Notes under the pieces: model-generated
Seen by the model: the letters and a program-made list of their open reading frames with translations, nothing else
Told to the model about the DNA's origin: nothing
Database searches by the model: none
Translations under genes and position numbers: made by a program
In this document: positions 1 to 6,980 of the stretch, piece by piece
Layout: each line of letters starts with the position of its first letter
Position numbering within the stretch: position 1 is the stretch's first letter
Source of the DNA: Shinella sp. H4-D48
GTDB taxonomy: Bacteria > Pseudomonadota > Alphaproteobacteria > Rhizobiales > Rhizobiaceae
NCBI RefSeq assembly: GCF_022637395.1
Contig: NZ_CP093337.1
Location: forward strand, 2,998,501-3,062,500
Reading direction: 5' to 3'
Length of the DNA stretch: 64,000 nt

Positions 1-373
1 GGGCGTTATGATCTGAAATGGGACCGACTTCGGCGTTCAGCTTAAGGAAACCCGTAATGCCGTCATCGTTAACTCGCATCTCTACCATGGCGATAAGCGG
101 ATAACCTGCCCACCAGTTTTCACAGCCGAGCCATACATGCTTTCTCGCATCCAACTCCTCAGCCCATCGTACTGGCAAAAAGCTCACAAGGTTTTTGGTG
201 AATTTTGAGGTTTTGAACGTGTGGTTGCCGATCCTGACCGTTTTCCCACGTTCGCATTTGTCACCAAACAAACGACGAATGGCAGGTTCAAAGCCCGAAG
301 CAGGGCTTTTCTGCCGAATTAGATCAAGCGTCTGCTTTTGATCCCGGTAAAGCTGACGGACAAGATTTTCCAT
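1..373 (-). CDS. Hypothetical protein, C-terminus beyond the window
   Basis: An open frame on the minus strand begins at an ATG (complement of 371-373) and runs off the left edge without a stop, giving at least 124 residues beginning MENLVRQLYRDQKQ. The visible part is charged, with an aromatic stretch (GCENWWAGYPL) and no signal peptide or membrane segment. I do not recognise the family. It is divergent from the serine recombinase and lies in the accessory segment left of the tRNA-Phe repeat, so it is probably element cargo. The start is the first ATG after in-frame stops; no strong ribosome binding site stands out. Confidence 0.55.
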   Translation of the reverse strand, partial: MENLVRQLYRDQKQTLDLIRQKSPASGFEPAIRRLFGDKCERGKTVRIGNHTFKTSKFTKNLVSFLPVRWAEELDARKHVWLGCENWWAGYPLIAMVEMRVNDDGITGFLKLNAEVGPISDHNA

Positions 374-423
374 TTCAGACGTCCTTTGCTGAGGTCCGCT
401 GGCGCACCCAACTATCATCGCTG

Positions 424-594
424 CGTATCCGTAAGCCGAACCGGCGTGCGTATGGCGTCCTTTGCACTCATGGGAATCAATGCTTTTCTTAACCCCGAAA
501 CCTACGCTAACATACTCTCGAATCAACGGTGATTTGCGCCGTCCGATTCCGCAAGCCGCACCTGCACGCCGCTTTCGCCCTTTACACTCCCCTG
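424..594. repeat. Two imperfect direct repeats upstream of the serine recombinase
   Basis: About 50 bases at 424-474 and 544-594 resemble each other at roughly 70 percent by eye, both built on TCCG(T/C)AAGCCG followed by CCTTT(G/A)CACTC, with a 120-base period. They occupy the gene-poor interval 374-652 between the divergent partial gene and the recombinase. They could be a recombination site or a regulatory region. I see no other gene in this interval. Confidence 0.35.
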
Positions 595-652
595 CCTTCG
601 CGCTCGATCCGCCCCACTTCTGGTGCTAGCGGTCCTACGCAAAGGAAGCTCT

Positions 653-2305
653 ATGCAGGACGATTTTGAGGGCATTCATGGTTCTTTAGGCCCAGTGCGG
701 GCCTATTCCTATGTCCGTATGAGCACCCGCAGGCAGCTTCGCGGGGATAGCCTGCGCCGGCAGCTTGAGCGGTCGAAAGACTTTGCCGACGAACACTCTC
801 TGCTTCTAGACGATAGCTTGCAGGACCTGGGCGTCAGCGCGTGGAAGGGCCGCAACTTCAAGACCGGTGCGCTTGGCCGCTTCCTTACCATGGTCGAGAA
901 CGGGCAAATCCCCAGAGGCAGTTATCTGCTGATCGAAAGCCTTGATCGGCTGTCGAGAGAAGCCGTCCCGGACGCGCTGACCCTGTTCATGGCGATCATC
1001 AATGCTGGCATCGTCATCGTCACACTTGGCGAGGATCGGCAGATTTACAGCCGAAGCGGCCTCAACGGAGACTGGACGAAACTGATCATCGGCCTGGCGG
1101 TCATGTCGCGAGGACATGAGGAGAGCCAGACAAAGAGCGAGCGCATCCGAGCCGCTGCCAAGAGGAAGCGGGAACAGGCGCGCGAGGGGAAAGCTCATAT
1201 CACAAGCATCACGCCCGCATGGATCGATGCCGAACCGATTGAGGCGAGCCGTTACCAGTTCACGCTAAATCACCACGCCGAGACGGTTAGGGCCGTTTAC
1301 GAGATGGCGGCACGCGGGCTCGGCGCTACGGCAATTGCCCGCAAGCTCAATGCGGACGGCGTTACCGCCTTCAAAAGCAAGGACGGCTGGTATCAGAGCG
1401 TGATTAAAGCCCTACTTTCCCGCGCGGATGTTATTGGCACGTTCCAGCCGCACAGGATCGTCGATGGCAAACGCATTCCGGATGGCGATCCCATCGTAGA
1501 TTACTTCCCTGCCGCGATCGAGAAAGATTTGTTCCTGCGCGTGCAGGCGATGCGGAGCAATCCCGGCCAGCCGGGACGCAAGGGCAACACGTTCACCAAT
1601 CTCTTCACCGGGCTCTGCCACTGCACGCATTGCGGCGGGCCTATGACGATGAAGATGAGCCGGGTCAAAGGCAACGAGAACGGCCGTTACCTTGTCTGCG
1701 CGAACTATGTGCGCGGTCATCGCTGCAAGGATGGCAAACGGCATTTCCGATATGAGCCATTCGAGGCGGCTGTTCTCGATCACGTCAAGGAACTGAACCT
1801 TGCGGAATGTTTAGCTGCTAGGCATTGCGGTTTCGGCAATGACGACGCAGACGACCGTGTTGCGACCCTCAAGCTCGATCTGGACGCGATCACGCTAAAA
1901 GAGCAGCGATTGCTGGCAGCGCTGGAGGAAGGCGATGGCCCTGTCACGAGCATTGTCGATCTGTTGAAGGCGCGCCAGCAGCAGCGAAGAGAGATCGAGC
2001 GGCAGCTACAACATGCCATTCAGGAGAAGGCCAGCCACCATGCATGGCGTGTGGCCCCGGCGCTCGAAGCCGACCATATTCGTCGGCTCCGAGATGCTTG
2101 GGAGAAAGCCCCCGATGACGTCAGTCGCTACATGCTGCGGTCAGAGGCGCACACAGCAATACGTGAACTCGTAACTGACATCGGGTTTGACGCGGCCGAA
2201 CATACGATAACGCTGGTTGTTGCGAACGGGGCGGCGGCCTACAGGCTAGACCTTAATGGCATACGAGCCCTGAATGCGTTCAAAATCGAGTTTGCTCCGG
2301 CCTGA
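653..2305 (+). CDS. Large serine recombinase
   Basis: DNA recombinase of the large serine integrase type, about 550 residues. The N-terminal resolvase domain has the catalytic serine in AYSYVRMSTRRQ (about residue 24) and conserved arginines (LRRQLERS, ESLDRLSRE). A 'recombinase' domain follows (ARGLGATAIARKLNADGV), then a zinc ribbon with cysteine pairs (CHCTHCGG … YLVCANY … HRC) and a coiled-coil-like C-terminus. An upstream GTG at 623 is in frame, but the ATG at 653 is preceded by AAGGAAG and is preferred. The gene overlaps the 3' end of the convergent tyrosine integrase by 26 bases. Such enzymes integrate or excise mobile elements; the att site is not identified. Confidence 0.9.
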   Translation: MQDDFEGIHGSLGPVRAYSYVRMSTRRQLRGDSLRRQLERSKDFADEHSLLLDDSLQDLGVSAWKGRNFKTGALGRFLTMVENGQIPRGSYLLIESLDRLSREAVPDALTLFMAIINAGIVIVTLGEDRQIYSRSGLNGDWTKLIIGLAVMSRGHEESQTKSERIRAAAKRKREQAREGKAHITSITPAWIDAEPIEASRYQFTLNHHAETVRAVYEMAARGLGATAIARKLNADGVTAFKSKDGWYQSVIKALLSRADVIGTFQPHRIVDGKRIPDGDPIVDYFPAAIEKDLFLRVQAMRSNPGQPGRKGNTFTNLFTGLCHCTHCGGPMTMKMSRVKGNENGRYLVCANYVRGHRCKDGKRHFRYEPFEAAVLDHVKELNLAECLAARHCGFGNDDADDRVATLKLDLDAITLKEQRLLAALEEGDGPVTSIVDLLKARQQQRREIERQLQHAIQEKASHHAWRVAPALEADHIRRLRDAWEKAPDDVSRYMLRSEAHTAIRELVTDIGFDAAEHTITLVVANGAAAYRLDLNGIRALNAFKIEFAPA

Positions 2306-3593
2306 GCTTGTCTTTCAAGCGCTCCACATCGACCTGACCATAATGCTTGTCAATCATCGCGATAGAAGTGCGTGTGTTGCGCGCGATATCATAGATGTCG
2401 GCGGTTCCGCTCGCGATCATTTCGGAAATATAGTAGTGGCGGAGAGAGTAGGTCGTGCGGGATACACCCCGATAATCCTCTTTTAGCCCGCAGGCATTCA
2501 GCAGTTCCGAGAAGCCTTTTTTGAACGACTGAATGCGCTTGCCCGCGCGATCAGCAAAAACCGGATCATCGTCGTTCGGCTCTCGTCCGAGCTCATCCTT
2601 GAATTTGTCCCACAGAGTGTGCACCCACGCAATCACAGCCGGAAGCGGGACGAGTGTCCCATGTTTGCCCTTGCCTTGGACCTGGAAGCGTACATCGCGC
2701 TCGCGCAGAGGTGCATTGCGGGTCGCTCGGAACCCGACGATATTTCCCCAGTTGAGGTTCTTCATTTCCGTGGGGCGCATTCCTGTGCCGGCAGCAATTT
2801 CGATATAGGCGTGGAGCTTTATCCTGTCTGAAAGAACATGCTGGTTCTGCTTAGGCGGACGCTGGACGCGGCCGTCCCGAGAAAGAGCTTTTCGTCCACC
2901 TGGTGCAGGATGAATTCGCTCAAGGCTCGTGGCGATGAGCAGTGCAAATTCTTCCGGCGTAAAGCTTGGGCGTCGATTGTCGACCCTCTTCCGGACCTTG
3001 ATGTCGGGGATTTCGATCTTGCCGGTGTATCCCCACTTCAGGGCCTGCTGGAAAAGGGCTCGAACGATCACAAGCTCGCCGCGCTGACGACTTATAGAAG
3101 GCACCTCGTGCTTGGCAGAGCGCCGCAGGATTTTGCCACCGCGTTCATAGCGGATGTATTCGATGTCTTTGCCCGGCCCGGTCGTCCAATAGGTTCGCCG
3201 CCATTCGATATAGCGTTCGATATCCGGTTCGCGGATTGTATCGATGGACTTGTCGCCAAAAAAGCCGACGAGATACCGGCGAATGACTGGAGGCCAATCC
3301 CTCGGTTGGTACTCGCTGCGATCACCACGCTCGCTCTCGCTTTCAACGAGCTTGATGAACTCCTCTGCCACTTCATGAAAAGGATGGATAGTCGCTGTCA
3401 GTCCGTTCTTTACGCGATAGTTCGCCTCACTCCACATCTGATACGCCCGATGATGGGCCTCGTCATAGTCATCGGTGTCGAGGCTTTTCCTGATCTGCTT
3501 GCCACCGGATGAGAAGCGCACGGACCAGATACTGCCTCCGGGTCGCTGAAAAAGGCTAAAAGGTTGTTTGTTCTGCTTCGTGCGCTGCAACAT
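2280..3593 (-). CDS. Tyrosine site-specific integrase (left element)
   Basis: Phage/ICE-type tyrosine recombinase, about 437 residues. The N-terminal part contains an SAM-like core-binding region. The catalytic set is visible: Arg in GTGMRPTEMKNL, Lys in QGKGKHGTLVPL, the SLRH box (TTYSLRHYYIS) and the nucleophile Tyr in DKHYGQVD. The frame opens at a TTG (3605), but the ATG at 3593 has GGAGAG about five bases upstream and is chosen. Its 5' end faces the tRNA-Phe fragment at 3783, with repeated GTGCTA motifs between. It probably belongs to an element extending off the left edge, not to the 26 kb island. Confidence 0.9.
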   Translation of the reverse strand: MLQRTKQNKQPFSLFQRPGGSIWSVRFSSGGKQIRKSLDTDDYDEAHHRAYQMWSEANYRVKNGLTATIHPFHEVAEEFIKLVESESERGDRSEYQPRDWPPVIRRYLVGFFGDKSIDTIREPDIERYIEWRRTYWTTGPGKDIEYIRYERGGKILRRSAKHEVPSISRQRGELVIVRALFQQALKWGYTGKIEIPDIKVRKRVDNRRPSFTPEEFALLIATSLERIHPAPGGRKALSRDGRVQRPPKQNQHVLSDRIKLHAYIEIAAGTGMRPTEMKNLNWGNIVGFRATRNAPLRERDVRFQVQGKGKHGTLVPLPAVIAWVHTLWDKFKDELGREPNDDDPVFADRAGKRIQSFKKGFSELLNACGLKEDYRGVSRTTYSLRHYYISEMIASGTADIYDIARNTRTSIAMIDKHYGQVDVERLKDKLRPEQTRF

Positions 3594-3613
3594 GACACTC
3601 TCCAAGTTGTTAC

Positions 3614-3720
3614 GTTGCTAGCCAACATGCGCTAAAATTGTGCTAACGCGTGACCGTGGCAGGCACGCCAAGCCTTGAAGGAAAAGAGCAATTTTGCGGG
3701 TGTGCTAGACGTGTGCTAGC
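3614..3720. repeat. Repeated GTGCTA(G/A)C motifs beside the left integrase
   Basis: Within about 110 bases upstream of the left integrase, copies or near-copies of GTGCTAGC occur at about 3614 (TTGCTAGCC), 3627 (GCGCTAAA), 3639 (TGTGCTAACGC), 3701 (TGTGCTAGAC) and 3712 (TGTGCTAGCG). They lie between the integrase start and the tRNA-Phe-derived repeat. That is where arm-type integrase binding sites and the integrase promoter are usually found. Function is inferred from position only. Confidence 0.5.
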
Positions 3721-3782
3721 GTATTTCCAGCGCAAGCAGTCTCAAAGAGCTTTTCGAAAATTCAACGATTTCAAGAACTTAG

Positions 3783-3830
3783 TGGTGCCCGGAGGCGGAT
3801 TTGAACCACCGACACGCGGATTTTCAATCC
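3783..3830. repeat. attL-type repeat: displaced 3' end of tRNA-Phe
   Basis: Forty-eight bases identical to the 3' portion of tRNA-Phe (complement): CCA end, acceptor strand, T arm, variable loop and the 3' side of the anticodon stem. Identity stops abruptly after TTCAATCC, where the real gene continues with GC TGCTCTACC. It is therefore not a functional tRNA. It may be a hybrid site shared between the left element and the 26 kb element. Confidence 0.92.
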
Positions 3831-3852
3831 TCATGTCTGGAAATCAAAGTAG

Positions 3853-4020
3853 GTTGACAAGCCCCCGTATGTCAACGACCCTAGTTGATGAAACCCTTGG
3901 TAAACAAGGACATTGTCAACACTTAGAGGTCATAATTCAGGCTTCTCTAAAATGAAAACCCCCGCAGCTGAAGCTCTTGTCAACCAATTTTAAAACGGTA
4001 GAGAGACGGTAGAGAGCGGT
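3853..4020. repeat. Putative integrase arm-type sites, left end
   Basis: Between the left repeat and the island integrase there are octamers of the TTGTCAAC type in both orientations (3853-3860, 3870-3876, 3913-3920, 3977-3984). A cluster of ACGGTAGAG-like units follows at about 3993-4020. Related units recur just inside the right end (GTTGACCAGCCC at 29630, ACGGTAGAGAG at 29676). Matching short repeats at both inner ends suggest binding sites for the integrase arm domain. The interval 3831-4045 holds no other gene. Confidence 0.5.
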
Positions 4021-4045
4021 AGGGGTTTAGGAGCGAGTAAAGGGC

Positions 4046-5704
4046 ATGGGCACCACGAAACTGATGATTGAGGATAGCGACGTTCGTAAGATGGCCTCCA
4101 AGGCCGAGACCGAAGGCTTCGGGAAGAGCATCTCGATCTACGCCGATCAGAAAGAGACAGGGCTTCGGCTCCAGATGCAGGGGAAGACCGCCGCTTGGGT
4201 CGTCCGTTTCCGCGATGCCTCTGTGAACATCGGTTACGTCTATCCGGAGAACGACCGACGGCTTACGGCGCTCTCCAAAGTGAGAGAACTGGCAAGGGCC
4301 GTCAGGTCGATGCTCGGCGACGGAAAGACCGTCGACCAGGTGAAGGCGTTCCTCGCAGTCTATTACGGTAACAGCAAAGGCAAGGGCGACGTCCGCAAGG
4401 CGGCCGCCGAACTTGTAGAGCGCGAGGAGACTGCACGTAAGGCTGCCGCGGACGAGGCCTCGCGTCCGACCACCTGGACGCTGCGCGAATGCGTCGAGCA
4501 GACGATCCACGACAAGACAAAACCCGAATGCCGAGAGAAGGATCGGATCACGGCAAACACGGTTAAAGATTACCGCCTGACTTTTAACCGCCCAGCATAC
4601 GCTCATCTAATGGACAAGCCCGCAGCGCTTGTCACCCGTGGCGACATCGAAGACGTCCGCGATGAAATCTTGGCCACCGTCGGTAAGTCGCCAGCGGGTG
4701 CAATGAAGGCTGTAACCTATTTCCGGGCGGTCATGACGTGGTGCGGCCGAAACCACTACAAGAACAGCGGTATCGCCGGCGATCGGTGGTGGGACCTAAT
4801 CAACGCTTCTTACGAGATCAATCCAAGAGACCGACAGCCGGAAATCGTTGCTGTCGTGAAAACCCTACTGCTGGCCGAGGAATACCTCGACAAGCCGCTT
4901 CCGGGACGCGCTCAGGTGACGCCTAGCGTCGGATATGCAGCCCTAGCTGGTCTGTGGTGGATCGTCCTGACATGCCAACGAGCCAACGCGGGATTGTCGC
5001 TGTTGGCGCACGACGTCGTCGACGACAAGGAAGAGGGTTGGAAGCTTGCGGCTTGGGCAAAGGACGTCATGAAAGCGGGCAAGTCGCATGCGCTCCCGAT
5101 CCCGAGCGATGCCTGGGCTATCGTTGATCGGTTGCGAGCCAAGGCAAAGCATGCGGCGGCCGGCCATGAGTGGGCATTCCCGAGTGAAACGAAAGGCGGC
5201 GAGGTCCACGTTACGGCTTCGGGCGTCTATCGCATTCTGTACCGCCTAGCTGGTCGCGACGAGCCGACGCCGAACAAGAAGCATGTTCCCAAGGTCTACG
5301 CGGAGGGCGAGAAGGTAAGGAAGAAGAGGGAAGAGGCACCCCGTCCCATTCGCCTGCGCGGCGAGAGGCGGAACCTGCTGGAAGAGGCTGGAATTCCTTG
5401 GTGGAGCTTGCACGACTGCCGTCGTGCGTTGACGTCGCTCCTCAACGAGGCCGGACTGCCGGGGGGAGCGTCGGTGATCCTGGCGCACGAGATCGATGAA
5501 AAAGAAGCCCTTGCAGTCACAGCTACCGACAAGCAGCGTGCCGACTTCCTGAAGCATCGTCAGGCGAAGGTCACCGCGATGGCATACGGAGGAGCGCAGC
5601 ACCTCGGACTCAAGAAAGAGGGCATGAAGCTCTGGTGCGATACGATCCTCAACGAATATGCCCGCCAGAAAGGCATCGAGGTCAAAGAAGCAGAGGCGGC
5701 CTAG
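4046..5704 (+). CDS. Tyrosine integrase of the tRNA-Phe element
   Basis: Site-specific recombinase of 552 residues that would insert and excise the element at tRNA-Phe. The N-terminal ~100 residues resemble an arm-binding domain (ETGLRLQMQGKTAAWVVRF). A core-binding domain follows (about 150-260), then the catalytic domain with Arg in LTCQRANAGLSLL, Lys in MKAGKSHALPIP, HDCRRALTSLL, ILAHE and the putative Tyr in TAMAYGGAQ. The Arg context (CQRANA) and AHE in place of GH are somewhat divergent. The ATG at 4046 follows GGAGCGAGTAAAGGG. The stop overlaps the convergent regulator gene by four bases. Its position next to the left repeat is typical of tRNA-integrated islands. Confidence 0.9.
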   Translation: MGTTKLMIEDSDVRKMASKAETEGFGKSISIYADQKETGLRLQMQGKTAAWVVRFRDASVNIGYVYPENDRRLTALSKVRELARAVRSMLGDGKTVDQVKAFLAVYYGNSKGKGDVRKAAAELVEREETARKAAADEASRPTTWTLRECVEQTIHDKTKPECREKDRITANTVKDYRLTFNRPAYAHLMDKPAALVTRGDIEDVRDEILATVGKSPAGAMKAVTYFRAVMTWCGRNHYKNSGIAGDRWWDLINASYEINPRDRQPEIVAVVKTLLLAEEYLDKPLPGRAQVTPSVGYAALAGLWWIVLTCQRANAGLSLLAHDVVDDKEEGWKLAAWAKDVMKAGKSHALPIPSDAWAIVDRLRAKAKHAAAGHEWAFPSETKGGEVHVTASGVYRILYRLAGRDEPTPNKKHVPKVYAEGEKVRKKREEAPRPIRLRGERRNLLEEAGIPWWSLHDCRRALTSLLNEAGLPGGASVILAHEIDEKEALAVTATDKQRADFLKHRQAKVTAMAYGGAQHLGLKKEGMKLWCDTILNEYARQKGIEVKEAEAA

Positions 5705-6174
5705 TCGTACTGCGCCCGTGTCCCTGTGGCGTAAGAACCGCAGGGAGCGCACAGACGGTTTCCTTTCCACGCCGACTTGAACGGGGTCTTGCAGCACATG
5801 CAGTTGCGTGTTTTCGCGGCGTCGCTGACCGTGACGCGCGGCGACCGCGCCTGTGACATCCGTTTCCACCGGGTATGGACTGATGACACAGTCCGCCCGA
5901 GCCGACGAGCGATGTCCACGACCTCAACACCCGATGTCATCAGCGCCGGGAGCTGATCGTCGTCGCTCGTCGTCCAATAGACCTTACCGTCTGCGATAAC
6001 CGGTGCGAACCAGGACCTGTCTCCTGGCTGCCTACGAAGCCGAAGCTTGCTCGCCCGGCTCTGCACGGCCGACGGCGTCCGATCGATCTTCTCGGAGATG
6101 CCGTCAATAGACAATCCCCGCTCCCACAGCTCGATCAGCCTTGCGTTCGTTTCGCGATCCCATCTTGCACTCAT
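5701..6174 (-). CDS. GcrA-like DNA-binding protein with zinc ribbon
   Basis: 157 residues. The N-terminus (RWDRETNARLIELWERGLSI, then a helix-turn-helix ending TPSAVQSRASKLRLRR) matches the GcrA / SANT-like pattern of alphaproteobacteria. A second, similar helix-turn-helix lies at about 80-110 (DIARRLGRTVSSVHTRWKRM), so the protein seems to carry two DNA-binding repeats. The C-terminus has a CxxC…CxxC zinc ribbon (NCMCCKTPF … RLCAPC). It could be an element regulator. It is convergent with the integrase (4-base overlap) and the last gene of the minus-strand block that starts at rep. Function is inferred from the fold only. Confidence 0.65.
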   Translation of the reverse strand: MSARWDRETNARLIELWERGLSIDGISEKIDRTPSAVQSRASKLRLRRQPGDRSWFAPVIADGKVYWTTSDDDQLPALMTSGVEVVDIARRLGRTVSSVHTRWKRMSQARSPRVTVSDAAKTRNCMCCKTPFKSAWKGNRLCAPCGSYATGTRAQYD

Positions 6175-6240
6175 TGATGTCTCTCCCCTCAGAGTAGGTT
6201 CCTGACATCGATGTTGTGTTCTGGATTCCGCCGGCGGAAG

Positions 6241-6429
6241 CTAATTGCCGGCAGAGTTGGCCTTTTCGGCTTCCAGAAACGAATGCACGTTGGCGACGAA
6301 CTGGTCCTTGTCCTCCACCACCCGATAGCCATCGGTCACGACCAAGATGTTACGTAACGGAAACTCACGGTCATGCTCCCGGCAGACCTGGACGTAGTAT
6401 GCAGCCGCCTCGGCGATATCATCGGACAT
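6241..6429 (-). CDS. Small hypothetical protein
   Basis: 62 residues starting MSDDIAEAAAYYVQ; acidic, no membrane segment, no recognisable motif. The start overlaps the 3' end of the phosphoesterase gene by 11 bases, which suggests translational coupling in the same operon. I do not recognise the family. Confidence 0.55.
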   Translation of the reverse strand: MSDDIAEAAAYYVQVCREHDREFPLRNILVVTDGYRVVEDKDQFVANVHSFLEAEKANSAGN

Positions 6430-6970
6430 CGAGCAGCTCCATCGTGGCCGTCAGCTCAGCGAAGGTCCTCGGCGTGAAATCAACGTCGGGGACATCGACG
6501 CCGACGTCGCGGGACAGCCCTTGCGATGGCAGGCGGCCGTGGGAGTGTCCGTAGAAGTGGATCGCTCCGTGATGCTGGCTCGGCCACGTTCTGGCAGCGT
6601 AGTGCGATAGGTAGACGTCGCGCCCGCCGTCCTTCGTGCGCAGCGCGTGTTCGGGTCTTGCCGCCCAGTCGAGACCGGCCAGCGTCGGATGCAGGTTGCC
6701 CCGCTTATCGACGTCGTGATTGCCGATGACCAGGTGCTTACGCCCGTTCAGCCTGCCGAAAATCTCACGGACCTTTTCAGCGTTGCGGCTCAACGAAAAG
6801 AAGACGTCGCCGAGGTGGTAGACGATATCCAACTCACCGACGACCGAATTCCAGGATTCGATGAGGTACTCGTCGTGCTCGTCGATCGACGAGAACGGCC
6901 GCGGCTGCATCGCGAGCAAACGCTCGTGGCAGAAGTGGGTGTCAGAGACGTAGAACTTCTTCACGAACAT
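6419..6970 (-). CDS. Calcineurin-like metallophosphoesterase
   Basis: About 183 residues. All metallophosphoesterase blocks are visible: DTHF (D-x-H) near the N-terminus, HLGDVFF (GD), IGNHDVD (GNHD), LSHY and FYGHSHG (GHSH). It would hydrolyse a phosphodiester or phosphomonoester with a two-metal centre in the cytoplasm; the substrate is unknown. The frame is open upstream, but the ATG at 6970 follows GAGGAGGGT and is chosen. It lies 10 bases after the FtsH-like gene in the same operon. Small phosphoesterases of this form are common on phages and plasmids. Confidence 0.85.
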   Translation of the reverse strand: MFVKKFYVSDTHFCHERLLAMQPRPFSSIDEHDEYLIESWNSVVGELDIVYHLGDVFFSLSRNAEKVREIFGRLNGRKHLVIGNHDVDKRGNLHPTLAGLDWAARPEHALRTKDGGRDVYLSHYAARTWPSQHHGAIHFYGHSHGRLPSQGLSRDVGVDVPDVDFTPRTFAELTATMELLDVR

Positions 6971-6980
6971 CTGACCCTCC

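Noticed and set aside
3783-3830. A second tRNA-Phe gene
   Set aside because: Only the 3' 48 bases are present; the 5' half and D arm are missing.
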